Below, piece after piece: positions 37,408 to 45,987 of a DNA stretch of 64,000 nucleotides. Under the pieces are notes generated by a model. It searched no databases, was not told where the DNA came from, and worked only from the letters and a program-made list of their open reading frames with translations. The translations under genes were made by a program, and so were the position numbers. The stretch is from Caldicellulosiruptor kronotskyensis 2002 (GTDB taxonomy: Bacteria; Bacillota; Thermoanaerobacteria; Caldicellulosiruptorales; Caldicellulosiruptoraceae): the NCBI RefSeq assembly GCF_000166775.1, contig NC_014720.1, forward strand, positions 2,381,001 to 2,445,000, written 5' to 3'. How positions within the stretch are numbered: the first letter of the stretch is position 1; the number at the start of each line of letters is the position of its first letter.

Positions 37408-38212
37408 CGGTTCACAATCCTTTAAAAAGCTTTGAAAGTGTTGTTATCTATATTATAGATTTTTTTAGTTTTATTTGCAATTGAGATTTAGAGAGGATAG
37501 CATCAAGAGGCCGGACATAGTTTTTTCTGAGGCCTATCTAATCAGATTAATAGCCTATATTCTTTTCTGCTCTATCATCTAAAAGCAGCTTTAAATTATT
37601 TATAAAAAATACACTAAATTTAAAACAAAATTTGGTTATAACAAATATTGCTTCTTTTCTTTTTTTTTGTTATTATAATTGCAATTTCATAATATCCATA
37701 GAAAGGAGTAGATAACGTCATTGATTTTTGATTATATATTAAGTTAGTTTATCTGTTTATTGTTTAAAATGAAGACTGATGAAATATATAGAAAATATTA
37801 CTAATTCTAAATTTGGTTTGTTTGTTCAATACCAATATTAATCCTTCCGAATAGTTTTAGAGATGTTTTGGCAGCAGAGAATATTTGATTACTTTCTAAA
37901 TTTTTACTATACAAGCTTATGTTGTAGGGAAAATTCAAATTTGCGAAAACAACTGATCCTAAGGTAGTGGTTGGTAATAATATTGATAAAATTTGTTGAC
38001 GTAAGATTTTTAAATTTATCACAAAACTTCATTTCAAATTCTCACTTTTAAAACAGAAATTACACAATATAATGGGTTCAAATAAAAAATAAAGTTTATA
38101 TTAAAAACTACTTTTATGCCATGTTTTAGTAAAATAAAAACTGACTCCTCAAGATTTGACCTATCTCAATTTAAGAATGAAATTGAAAAGTTTTACAAGG
38201 GGGTATAACTTA
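37408..38212. other. Long AT-rich intergenic region with gene remnants
   Basis: About 800 bp without a convincing gene. A promoter-like TTGCTT (37648-37653) stands 17 bp before TATTAT (37671-37676). An AAAGGAG ribosome site follows near 37700, leading only to an eight-codon frame starting TTG at 37721. This looks like the front of a gene whose body was lost. A 71-codon minus-strand frame at 37807-38022 has no ribosome site. Confidence 0.4.
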
Positions 38213-39439
38213 ATGAAAAAAGTATTCTTACAATTTGGTTCTGGGTTAGGTCCCATGTCTCGATCCCTTCCAATAGCAGAAGGGTTACAAAGAGAAGGAT
38301 ATATCGTAAAGTATTTTGGATTTGAAAATGCAAAACCATATATGAATAAAATGGGAATTGAAGAGTTATCAGAAAATTTTAATATCAAGGATATTAAAAA
38401 AGGAGTGCAAACTCCTAATTGGTATTGTGCAGAACAATTTTGGGAAATAATAGGATATGGTAATATAGAATGGGTAGAAAAAAAAGTTGAAGAATTAATA
38501 GAATATTTAAGAGATTTTTCTCCTGATTTTATAATATCAGACCTTGGTATATTAAGTTGTATTGCTGCAAGAATAATGGATATACCTTTGATAGCCATAA
38601 CTCAAAGTTGTTATCATCCTAACATTGCTTTTGGAAGAATAAGATGGTGGGAAGAAGAACAAAATTTAAAGTTTACATTAACTGAGAAATTAAATAATTA
38701 TTTTAAGAAAAAAGGTGTTTCACAATTAAATTCTTTTGAAGAAATTTTTACTGGTAGTTTAACCATAATTCCCAGTTTTCCTGAATTTGATCCAATAAAT
38801 AATCCTTCAGAATTTAACACATATTATGTTGGTCCCATATTATGGGATCCATTAGACATGGCTAAAGAAGAGTATATAAAATTCTTTAACAGAGATAAAA
38901 ATAAGCCTACAATTTTTTGCTATACAGCAAGATTTTATGACAATGTAGGTGAAAGTGGAATTATTATTTTTAAAACATTACTTTCAGCATTAAAAGAATT
39001 TGATGCTAACATTATTTTTTCTACAGGGAGTGATTCGGACAGGATAATTGCAAAAGAGATTTTAAACTCTTACGGAATTGATGAAGAGAAATTTAGCATT
39101 ATTGATTGGGTTCCAATGGGAATTGCTTATGGAAACTCTGATGTTGTTATCCATCATGGAGGCCATGGAAGTTGTTTAGGTCAATTTTTGTATGAGGTAC
39201 CTTCATTAATTATACCTACTCATACTGAACGAGAGTATAATGCAAGAATTTGCACCAATATGGGAGTTTCTAAATTTATAAAAAGAGAAGACATTGAAAA
39301 AGCAGATATATTAGCTGAAATTGTTGAGATTCTAACTAACTCAAATTTTAAAGAAAAATTACACTTTTGGCATACCAAACTAAATGAATATAATTTTACA
39401 GGTGTAAATAAAGTTTTAGAATTGATTCAAAAATTATAA
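38213..39439 (+). CDS. GT1/UDP-glycosyltransferase (macrolide-glycosyltransferase type)
   Basis: 408-aa cytoplasmic GT-B glycosyltransferase. N-terminal FGSGLGPMSRSLPIAEGL matches the acceptor side. The C-terminal donor-binding motif is DWVPMGIAYG, VVIHHGGHGSC and PTHTEREYNA. Substrate unknown: such enzymes decorate lipids or secondary metabolites. The ATG at 38213 follows AAGGGGG; the longer frame from 38156 lacks one. Codon use is far more AT-rich (TTA, AAT, ATT) than in the next gene, suggesting transfer. Confidence 0.8.
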   Translation: MKKVFLQFGSGLGPMSRSLPIAEGLQREGYIVKYFGFENAKPYMNKMGIEELSENFNIKDIKKGVQTPNWYCAEQFWEIIGYGNIEWVEKKVEELIEYLRDFSPDFIISDLGILSCIAARIMDIPLIAITQSCYHPNIAFGRIRWWEEEQNLKFTLTEKLNNYFKKKGVSQLNSFEEIFTGSLTIIPSFPEFDPINNPSEFNTYYVGPILWDPLDMAKEEYIKFFNRDKNKPTIFCYTARFYDNVGESGIIIFKTLLSALKEFDANIIFSTGSDSDRIIAKEILNSYGIDEEKFSIIDWVPMGIAYGNSDVVIHHGGHGSCLGQFLYEVPSLIIPTHTEREYNARICTNMGVSKFIKREDIEKADILAEIVEILTNSNFKEKLHFWHTKLNEYNFTGVNKVLELIQKL

Positions 39440-39454
39440 AAAGGTGAATGACAA

Positions 39455-39589
39455 ATGATGATAGAGGTACTACAAGAAGGTTTAAATATTGATCTTTTTA
39501 ATCATTTAGTGATAATAAAAAACATTCTATTGAAATATATCCCTTCAGGGGTTAAAATCAAATTATTAAAATCTTCAAAAGGAGTTTGA
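39455..39589 (+). CDS. Small 44-aa protein of unknown function
   Basis: ATGATG start with AAGGTG eight bases upstream, 15 bp after the glycosyltransferase, and ending six bases before the aldo-keto reductase. The product starts MMIEVLQEGLNIDLF and is hydrophobic in the middle and lysine-rich at the end. The placement in an operon gap and the ribosome site argue that it is translated. No homologue recognised. Confidence 0.4.
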   Translation: MMIEVLQEGLNIDLFNHLVIIKNILLKYIPSGVKIKLLKSSKGV

Positions 39590-39595
39590 AAACTC

Positions 39596-40582
39596 ATGTA
39601 TATTGCTGATCCAAACAGATACAATAATATGCTCTACTTTCGCTGTGGAAAAAGTGGCTTAAAACTTCCTGCTATCTCACTTGGGTTTTGGCACAATTTT
39701 GGAGATGGTGACCCATTTGACAACATGAGAAAAATTGTTCAAAGAGCTTTTGATCTTGGAATAACATACTTTGACCTTGCAAACAACTACGGACCACCAC
39801 CGGGTGCTGCTGAGGAAAATTTTGGCAGAATATTTAAGCTTGATTTAAAACCTTACAGAGATGAAATAATTGTTGCAACAAAAGCAGGATACAAGATGTG
39901 GGAAGGTCCTTACGGTGATTGGGGCTCAAAAAAGTATCTTCTTGCAAGCTTAGACCAAAGTCTAAAAAGAATGAACCTTGACTATGTTGATATTTTTTAT
40001 TCGCACAGACCAGACCCTCAAACACCAATTGAAGAGACAATGGAGGCTTTGTATCAGGCAGTGCACAGCGGAAAAGCTTTGTATGCCGGTATATCTAATT
40101 ACAATTCTGAACAAACTAAAATAGCGTATTCAGCTGCAAAACAAATGGAACTAAAGCTTATAGTAAATCAAGTTCGATACAATATGTTTGCAAGAGATGT
40201 TGAAAATGGTCTTTTTGATACATTAAATGAGCTTGGCATGGGAGCTGTGATATATTCTCCTCTTGCTCAAGGACTTCTGACAGATCGTTATTTAGATGGA
40301 ATTCCTGAGGATTCAAGAGTAAGAAAATCGGGCGTATTTTTAAAAGAAAGTGATATAACTCCTGAGAGAATTGAAAAGGTTAAAAAGTTATCTGAGATTG
40401 CAAAAAGACGTGGTCAAACAGTTTCACAGCTTGCACTTTCGTGGATTTTGCGCAACAAAGTTGTAGCATCAGTAATTGTCGGTGCAAGCAAAGTGTCTCA
40501 GATTGAAGATAATGTGGGTTGTATTAATAATCTTGAATTTTCAGAAGAAGAATTGAAAGAAATTGAGGAGATTTTGAAATAA
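39596..40582 (+). CDS. Aldo/keto reductase (YghZ/Gpr type)
   Basis: 328-aa NADPH-dependent TIM-barrel oxidoreductase. The catalytic tetrad is D60, Y65, K96 and H137, in FDLANNYGPPPGAAEENFG, ATKAGY and YSHRPD. The Gly-Pro-Pro-Gly loop is typical of the L-glyceraldehyde-3-phosphate reductase group. Natural substrate uncertain. ATG with AAAGGAG upstream; last gene of its operon. Confidence 0.88.
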   Translation: MYIADPNRYNNMLYFRCGKSGLKLPAISLGFWHNFGDGDPFDNMRKIVQRAFDLGITYFDLANNYGPPPGAAEENFGRIFKLDLKPYRDEIIVATKAGYKMWEGPYGDWGSKKYLLASLDQSLKRMNLDYVDIFYSHRPDPQTPIEETMEALYQAVHSGKALYAGISNYNSEQTKIAYSAAKQMELKLIVNQVRYNMFARDVENGLFDTLNELGMGAVIYSPLAQGLLTDRYLDGIPEDSRVRKSGVFLKESDITPERIEKVKKLSEIAKRRGQTVSQLALSWILRNKVVASVIVGASKVSQIEDNVGCINNLEFSEEELKEIEEILK

Positions 40583-40608
40583 TCGTTATTTTTCTTTTAA
40601 AAGGAAAT

Positions 40609-40650
40609 GGGCTGCTTTTCTTCAATTGGAATAGGCAGCCCCTGATTTTT
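40609..40650 (+). terminator. Terminator after the aldo/keto reductase
   Basis: GGGCTGC (40609-40615) pairs with GCAGCCC (40635-40641), and a T6 run follows at about 40645. Confidence 0.82.
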
Positions 40651-40710
40651 TAGTTTTTATTATGCACTTCTTAAATAATCAATTTTCTGTTACTATATTG
40701 ATATAAAATT

Positions 40711-41067
40711 TCAAATTATTTCATCAAATACTCCACTAATTGTTTTGCCTTCTTTAAATAAGCTATAACTCTTTAAATCTTTTATTACAAATTCATATTC
40801 AATGTCAAAAGGTTTTACCTTTACTTTCCATATACCAAACACTTTACCTTTGATTGTATTTATAAAATTATACCTCATAACACTCCAAAAATATCTATAA
40901 AGATGTTCTTTGTTTGTAGGTTTTATATCAATGTTTATTGTAAACACAAGTTTTTCCTCGGGATTATACCATTCCATTGACACTTGGCTTTCCTTTTTAA
41001 TATTTTTAGCTTGACACCACACAATTATAAATTCATCTAATTCACTAAACGCTTTTTTTACATTCAC
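40711..41067 (-). CDS. Unknown 118-137 aa protein with an unusual start
   Basis: Unrecognised mixed alpha/beta protein containing MEWYNPEEKLVFTINIDIKP. The first conventional start is GTG at 41065-41067, but no ribosome site precedes it. The frame stays open for 18 more codons (IEIVAICSCNGLDENYQPV) back to an ATT at 41119-41121. Seven bases before that lies AAGGAAGGG. So either ATT is used as the start or an ATG has mutated. Last of a three-gene leftward group of unknowns. Confidence 0.5.
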   Translation of the reverse strand: MNVKKAFSELDEFIIVWCQAKNIKKESQVSMEWYNPEEKLVFTINIDIKPTNKEHLYRYFWSVMRYNFINTIKGKVFGIWKVKVKPFDIEYEFVIKDLKSYSLFKEGKTISGVFDEII

Positions 41068-41116
41068 TGGTTGATAATTCTCGTCTAAGCCATTACAAGA
41101 ACAAATTGCAACAATT

Positions 41117-41368
41117 TCAATCTTGCTTCCCTTCCTTCCTTGGTTTTCTGTTATTTATTCTCTTTGATACGAATTTGTAAACATAATAACCCAGCAACCC
41201 AAAAGCAGCTACTGACCAAAGCCATTCAATTTTTAAGGCTTTTAGTGCTACATTTATTAATCCTCCTAAAATAGGTATGACAATGAGTCCTGCCACAATA
41301 GTTATGAAAATAATAAATACTATGTATACCCGAAAAAGAATATCCTTTACTTTGAATCTTTTACTCAT
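41117..41368 (-). CDS. Small membrane protein of unknown function
   Basis: 83 aa with two transmembrane helices (about 12-35 and 45-66) and basic ends (MSKRFKVK and RINNRKPRKEGK). A holin-like shape is possible but not demonstrable. Middle of a three-gene group; it ends within the start region of the next gene. Confidence 0.55.
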   Translation of the reverse strand: MSKRFKVKDILFRVYIVFIIFITIVAGLIVIPILGGLINVALKALKIEWLWSVAAFGLLGYYVYKFVSKRINNRKPRKEGKQD

Positions 41369-41398
41369 GACATTTTTTCCTTCCCTATTTATCTATAT

Positions 41399-41776
41399 TT
41401 AATACGCTCCCCCACCAATAAGTTTGTGCAATCCATGCTCTACTCTAGTAATGGCATTATCAATTGCTTTACCCACTTTGGTATTATCAAACCATCTTTC
41501 TACACTCGCTATTTTATTAGTAACACTCGCAATAACACTTACTGTGCCTTTCCCGAAAATATATCCTTCACCCATACCTTTCAATACTCCACTTACTGTT
41601 TTACTTGCAACCTTTCTTTCAAGCATTGTAAAACCACTTGTGGCAGCTCTGTACGCTTTCACTCCTCCACCTATTCCACCTGCTGCAATTGATACTATGT
41701 TTGTCAACGTATTTTCTCGTAAATCATTGGCAATAGAACTTACAATGTGATAAGCTACTTTTTGAATACTATTCAT
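41399..41776 (-). CDS. Unknown glycine-rich small protein
   Basis: 125 aa with a glycine-rich, weakly hydrophobic helix (NIVSIAAGGIGGGVKAYRAA) and amphipathic C-terminal helices ending in LIGGGAY. Resembles membrane-active peptides or the tail part of secreted effectors, but no family is recognised. First gene of its group, with AAAGGAGG upstream. Confidence 0.5.
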   Translation of the reverse strand: MNSIQKVAYHIVSSIANDLRENTLTNIVSIAAGGIGGGVKAYRAATSGFTMLERKVASKTVSGVLKGMGEGYIFGKGTVSVIASVTNKIASVERWFDNTKVGKAIDNAITRVEHGLHKLIGGGAY

Positions 41777-41880
41777 ATTAACCCCTCATCCTCCTTTTAA
41801 AGTGTAAATGTATAAAATTTTCTATAATAAGTTTAAAAAAAAAAAAACAAAATGTCAATACTAATTTACTGTTATAAAAA

Positions 41881-41905
41881 TGGACTATCCAGAATGGATA
41901 GTCCA
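41881..41905 (-). terminator. Terminator of the encapsulin operon
   Basis: Perfect 11-bp stem TGGACTATCCA/TGGATAGTCCA with a GAA loop, flanked by A- and T-runs. Read leftward it follows rubrerythrin directly. Confidence 0.85.
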
Positions 41906-41918
41906 TAAAAAAGTTATT

Positions 41919-42473
41919 TTAAAACATCTTATACATTTCCTTCTTTGTCCCGCAGATTGGACAAAACTCAGGAGCCTCATCTAAAACTGTATGTCCGCAA
42001 ACAGGGCAGATATAAACATTTTTAATCTCTATATCCTTTCCTTCTTTTGCGCTATCTTGAGCCATTTTAAAAAGCTGAGCATGAATCTTTTCTGCCTCAA
42101 TTGCAAAATGAAAGCTCCTTTCTGCATCTTTTTCGTTTTGATATCTTGCCGCATTTAAGTAAACATCATACATCTGGTTTACCTCAAAAAGCTCACCGTC
42201 AATTGCACCTTGAAGATTTTCCACTGTTGTGCCAACTCCAAACACTGCATCAGATGCAACCATATGCCCACCTTTAATGTCACCAAGTACTTTAAAATGA
42301 TTGTTTGCATGGACCTGCTCAGCATATGAGATTGCTCTAAAAAGTCTTGCAATGTTCGGAAAACCTTCTTTTTCAGCAATGTCACCCCAAAGCAGATACC
42401 TCATGTGAGCCATGCTCTCCCCACCATATGCAGACCTTAAAAATCCTATTGTCATATCATTCTTTACGCTCAT
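41919..42473 (-). CDS. Rubrerythrin
   Basis: 184-aa cytoplasmic peroxidase of anaerobes. The ferritin-like di-iron domain has E19, E52/H55, E94 and E128/H131; the C-terminal rubredoxin-like Fe(SCys)4 site has C156, C159, C171 and C174. Reduces H2O2 using rubredoxin. Located 26 bp after encapsulin, so likely expressed with the nanocompartment. It lacks a cargo-loading peptide, suggesting it works outside the shell. Confidence 0.93.
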   Translation of the reverse strand: MSVKNDMTIGFLRSAYGGESMAHMRYLLWGDIAEKEGFPNIARLFRAISYAEQVHANNHFKVLGDIKGGHMVASDAVFGVGTTVENLQGAIDGELFEVNQMYDVYLNAARYQNEKDAERSFHFAIEAEKIHAQLFKMAQDSAKEGKDIEIKNVYICPVCGHTVLDEAPEFCPICGTKKEMYKMF

Positions 42474-42499
42474 CTTTATTCCTCCTATTATTTCAAATT

Positions 42500-43294
42500 T
42501 TATTCAAATATTACAATAGAATCCTTGTTTTTAATACGAAGTACAATTGTTTCTATAATTCTAAACTCATGGTCAAGTTTGTCATTTCCCATATATGTTA
42601 CAACCATATCTTGCCCTATCGTTAAATCGATGTTAGAAAACTCCGCACAAACTAAGACTGCTTTTCCTTCACCAAGTACTGGTGTTTTAAAAATGTTATT
42701 ATCTACCAGTTTCGAAATTCTTTCAAGTTCCAGCACTCCAGCCATTTGGTTTATTCTTGAAAGCTGAACATAAATGTCTGGACTTAATATAAGAACAAGC
42801 TTACCTATATATCCTTTTCTTAGTAGCAATTCTATTCCTTTTACTATCTCAGAATATGCAGTCTCTCCCTCGTTCCAATTTCCTTTTTTAAGTCTATTTG
42901 TGCCAGTTGCAGTTAAAATTCCTTCCAGCCCAAGTTCTTTACAACCCCAGAATATAAATTCGTCTTCTTTTTTTGCACATTCCAAAGTAGCTCTTGCAAC
43001 TTGAGAAAAATCATAAGGTCCTGTTCCAGAGAGAATATATTCTAAATCATTCCAGCTAAGTTTAAAGTCTTCGTAAATTTGTTTTAAAGGGTAATATCTT
43101 CTTACTGCTTTTTTGCTTTCTGCTTCTTCAACAACATCGGCAAAGATAGTTTGTGTTTGTGGACCTAAAGGACCAAAAAGATGCAAAAATCGTCGACCAA
43201 CTAAAACTTTTTTTGCAGTATTAATTACAATCTCATCTATTACTTTCCAATGTTCACTTTTCAACGGTGATTGTTCTCGCCCCATGAAATACAT
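42500..43294 (-). CDS. Encapsulin shell protein (HK97 fold, family 1)
   Basis: 264-aa self-assembling shell protein related to phage HK97 capsids. The N-terminal helix REQSPLKSEHWKVIDE, RRFLHLFGPLGPQTQT and VKGIELLLRKGYIGKLVLILSP match the linocin/encapsulin family. The ATG at 43292-43294 is one base after the EncFtn stop; its AAAGGAG lies inside the EncFtn coding end, so translation is coupled. Length is typical of family 1. Cargo is the upstream EncFtn, whose tail carries the docking peptide. Confidence 0.92.
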   Translation of the reverse strand: MYFMGREQSPLKSEHWKVIDEIVINTAKKVLVGRRFLHLFGPLGPQTQTIFADVVEEAESKKAVRRYYPLKQIYEDFKLSWNDLEYILSGTGPYDFSQVARATLECAKKEDEFIFWGCKELGLEGILTATGTNRLKKGNWNEGETAYSEIVKGIELLLRKGYIGKLVLILSPDIYVQLSRINQMAGVLELERISKLVDNNIFKTPVLGEGKAVLVCAEFSNIDLTIGQDMVVTYMGNDKLDHEFRIIETIVLRIKNKDSIVIFE

Positions 43295-43295
43295 C

Positions 43296-43664
43296 TTAAT
43301 CTTTCTCCTTTCCTTCATCAACTAAACTTCCAATTGTAAATCCACCCTGCTTTGCTTCAGTTTCAATTCCAAGTTCTCTGAGCATATTTTTCACTTCTTC
43401 TTCACCTTCTAAAAAGTGTTCAGCTTCCTCAGGGTCAAGTATTCTCAGGAGTGTCATTAGCTCTCCCACATGTGCTTTTTCTTCATCTCTGATATCTGCA
43501 ATTACTCTTTTTGCTATTTGGTCATCTGTTGCCTGCACATGAGCGTCATAGATAAAAATAGCTTCAAGCTCTGATGCAATGTCAAGGCGAATTGCCTGAA
43601 TTAACTCTTGTTTTGTCATTTTCCTGTTCACATTTCCCTGAAAAGGGTTTGCAAAACTTGGCAT
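43296..43664 (-). CDS. Encapsulated ferritin (EncFtn) with cargo-loading peptide
   Basis: 122-aa ferroxidase packaged in encapsulin. Ferroxidase residues E32, Y39, E62 and H65 (DEEKAH) occur at the same positions as in the characterised Rhodospirillum EncFtn. A flexible linker precedes the C-terminal GGFTIGSLVDEG, a good match to the [LF]TxGSL docking peptide. It should oxidise Fe(II) and pass it into the shell for storage. First gene of the operon, GGAGGT upstream. Confidence 0.94.
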   Translation of the reverse strand: MPSFANPFQGNVNRKMTKQELIQAIRLDIASELEAIFIYDAHVQATDDQIAKRVIADIRDEEKAHVGELMTLLRILDPEEAEHFLEGEEEVKNMLRELGIETEAKQGGFTIGSLVDEGKEKD

Positions 43665-43742
43665 CTCGTATTTACCTCCATAAAATTGATTTTTACTTCT
43701 TTTATTTTTTACCCATCAAATTTATAATTAAACAAAAAAATA

Positions 43743-43816
43743 TACCGAAAATATTTCGGTAACATTCCCAAAACATATTTAAAAAGTAACTTCCAGCCAT
43801 TGACTGTAAAATTATA
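43743..43816 (+). repeat. 74-bp perfect direct repeat, copy A
   Basis: Identical over 74 bp to 51370-51443. It contains the palindrome ACCGAAAATATTTCGGT and a TTGACT -35 box. It sits just upstream of EncFtn (opposite strand), while copy B is upstream of a GH65 gene. The accessory island lies between them. Confidence 0.97.
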
Positions 43817-43906
43817 ATACTGTTATAGCTTTGTATTGATTTGCAAATATTGAAAAAAGAAAATTAAATTTAAATACAAAATGAAAAAGTTAAAGTATTT
43901 AAAATT

Positions 43907-44536
43907 TTATTTCAAATCAATTACTGCTATAACTTTGTAATCTCCCTCTAATTTTTTGAACAAAACAAAACTTCCAACAGGTAGACTATTAATAATTTTT
44001 GCTTCACAAAGTAAGAATTCATCATTATCAAGTACATATATTGCAGGCGTTTCATAATTTTTACCTGCCTTATTGAGTATTTTATAAATTCTGTTAACAA
44101 TCTCTTTTGTTGATGGTATATTATTGTATTGGATATATTCTCTCTTATTTGTGAAATAAATGCCTTTTAACTTTTTGATATTATTAATCTTACCTCCTAA
44201 TTGAACTGTAGAATGAAAAAGTTCCGAAAGTTTTACTGGCAGTTCTCCATCTACTGGAAAAATAAGACCTGAAGATATTTCATTCGGTTTATAGAAGTTT
44301 CTAATGTTTTTCCCTCGCAAGCCATATCCACCAGTTATATAGTTTCTTATTACTAAAATCCCATATGGATTTGCAATGTTTACAAACTCTTCAATATTTC
44401 CTGTTTTGATTGCATGCACAAATTTATTGACAGTTTGCTTTATTTCAGACGTAGTATTGCCTTTGGTAAACGAACAAGAAATCAAAGTAATACACATTAA
44501 AATTAGTACAATTATTCTACAAAAAGCCTTTTTCAT
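43907..44536 (-). CDS. Lipoprotein, candidate immunity protein
   Basis: 209 aa with a lipoprotein signal ending in TLISCSFTKG (Cys about 21) and an NTF2-like helix (QTVNKFVHAIKTGNIEEF). No enzyme motif. It lies directly after the decayed GH73 hydrolase cassette on the same strand. That is the position of an immunity gene in effector loci, so protection of the cell's own wall is inferred. Confidence 0.6.
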   Translation of the reverse strand: MKKAFCRIIVLILMCITLISCSFTKGNTTSEIKQTVNKFVHAIKTGNIEEFVNIANPYGILVIRNYITGGYGLRGKNIRNFYKPNEISSGLIFPVDGELPVKLSELFHSTVQLGGKINNIKKLKGIYFTNKREYIQYNNIPSTKEIVNRIYKILNKAGKNYETPAIYVLDNDEFLLCEAKIINSLPVGSFVLFKKLEGDYKVIAVIDLK

Positions 44537-44585
44537 TTTTTCTTCTCCTTTTTATCAATTAGTTTCCATGTCGTCATAATATTGG

Positions 44586-45362
44586 TTAATTTTTACTATA
44601 TTCAGGATCGGTAGCATAACCAGCTTTTTTGTAACCCTTCTGCCCATTTAGTAGGATCATTGTTTTAAATAAATAATTCTTGATATCGTTTAATTTCTTA
44701 AAAATTCACTATGATCTTTTATTGATTCTTCAAAGTTGTTATATGCTCTAAATCTATCTTCAATTTTTATTTTTTTGCCATTGACATACTCTGTTGTAGT
44801 AACAGTAACACTTCCTGCTGGGCCCTCCCCTTTTATCCCAAATAAGTCGTAACTATATTGTCCTGTCTTTTTATCAACGGGAACAGACTTTCCATAATTC
44901 GATTCAAGTATAGCTTAAGCTGTAATAATTGCAACTGGAATCCCTGTTTTCTTTTCTTCTTCTTTTGAAGCTGCAAATGCAGTAGCCACAAAATCTTCTT
45001 TACTCATATTGGAAGTTATTTTCTTCACTTCAGTTGGAGTTTTAGAACCTGACGGCTTTGATGTTGAAGAAGCTCCTCCGTTTATCTTAGGCGTATAACA
45101 TCCATCTGTCCTCATCGGCGATACACTTGCTGATATTCCACCTTAATAACCTCTATCACCCCATACAAAACTGTCTGAATACCCCGGTGTTATACTCGCA
45201 CTGCTACTCTCTTTCCTGCTTGCCTCACTATTACCTTTTAAAGTTATTGAACCCCCACTTGCCACCTTCGGTGTATAATACCCATTCCAACTTATATCAC
45301 TCCTATATAACGTCACACAACCACTTGGCAAACTTCCACTCCCATTACCTAATATACTCCCT
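44586..45362 (-). pseudogene. Decayed Gly/Ser-rich protein with GH73 glucosaminidase domain
   Basis: Its N-terminal part (45005-45362) aligns base for base without gaps to 48941-49298 of the GH24 protein. After the shared TEVKKITSNM junction comes a different domain: KEDFVATAFAASKEEEKKTG, then AILESNYGKS and YDLFGIKGEG, typical of FlgJ/LytG-type glucosaminidases with the catalytic glutamate in LESNYG. It is broken by a serine-to-TAA change near 45145, a TAA at 44915-44917 where AQAILES is expected, and frameshifts before the C-terminal DPTKWAEGLQKAGYATD. Confidence 0.8.
45005..45362 (-). repeat. 358-bp duplicated effector N-terminal segment, copy A
   Basis: Near-identical to 48941-49298, without indels. 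One end is exactly the domain-swap point between GH73 and GH24 modules. The other is a deletion junction (ACTCCCT joined to CTACAAT at 45362/45363). Confidence 0.9.
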
Positions 45363-45456
45363 CTACAATAAAGTATATCTTACCCCCTGTACTCTTTAAA
45401 ATTTCATTCGTAACCACTAACTTCTTACCTCCAATTTCTATTTCCTTGCCACGCAT
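45349..45456 (-). pseudogene. Truncated copy of the 75-aa cassette protein
   Basis: ATG at 45454-45456 starts a frame MRGKEIEIGGKKLVVTNEIL that is close to the first 31 residues of the gene at 50740-50967. It then runs across the deletion junction into effector sequence in the wrong frame and stops. The glycosyltransferase gene once between them is missing. Confidence 0.75.
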
Positions 45457-45783
45457 CTTAATATCTCACCATTACCCTTCCATGTCATATTTCATCATTT
45501 CGTCCATTAATTTATTCATTAGTATTTTAATTGAGTTGTCATCTTTTTTATAAAATTTTGTACTAAAACATTTCTTTTTGTTAACTTATACACTGGAATT
45601 TATGTGTAAACCTTATCTCACGCATCTTTATACTGTCAATACTTTTTTTTACTAATTTCTTGACATAAAACTTAATTTTTCAATATAAAATTCTTCTTTC
45701 TCCAAATATCTTGAAATTTCTTCAATTTTCTCTCTCTTTCATAATTAAACATAAGCAAACCTAGGTGGTTACTAAGTAAACCT
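45363..45783 (-). repeat. 421-bp duplicated cassette front, copy A
   Basis: Closely similar to 50874-51294. It covers the start of the 75-aa protein and about 325 bp of upstream DNA, so each cassette carried its own control region. Confidence 0.88.
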
Positions 45784-45895
45784 CTCTCAATATACTTTTG
45801 ATTTTCTCAAAATATCTCGCGATTTCTTTAAATTTCGCTATCGAAACAAATAATTTTGTTCTTGATACTGTTATTATTGATTTATTCTACCATAT
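45781..45895 (-). repeat. Upstream-region repeat, copy 1
   Basis: About 115 bp, roughly 80% similar to 46603-46715 (CTCTCAATATAC, TTTGATTTTC, TTAAATTT..CTATC). The second copy sits just before a lipoprotein gene, suggesting a shared promoter region. The rest of the 45784-45987 gap shows no gene. Confidence 0.65.
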
Positions 45896-45987
45896 CCAGT
45901 TCTCATAATATGATTATCAAATCAATCAAAACACATATCTCAATTGGTACATTAAATTATTAGTATCAATCTTTTGTTTATTTTTTC

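Noticed and set aside
37487..37560. Terminator or small RNA near 37500
   Set aside because: Only a 5-bp AGGCC/GGCCT pairing with a large loop; too weak to call.
37807..38022. 71-codon minus-strand frame beginning MINLKILRQQ
   Set aside because: GTG start without a ribosome site in an AT-rich gap; no recognisable homology. Possibly a remnant, not supported as a gene.
45127..45399. 90-codon plus-strand frame repeated at 49063-49335
   Set aside because: It is the antisense of the Gly/Ser-rich effector domain; duplication of that domain explains why the frame occurs twice.
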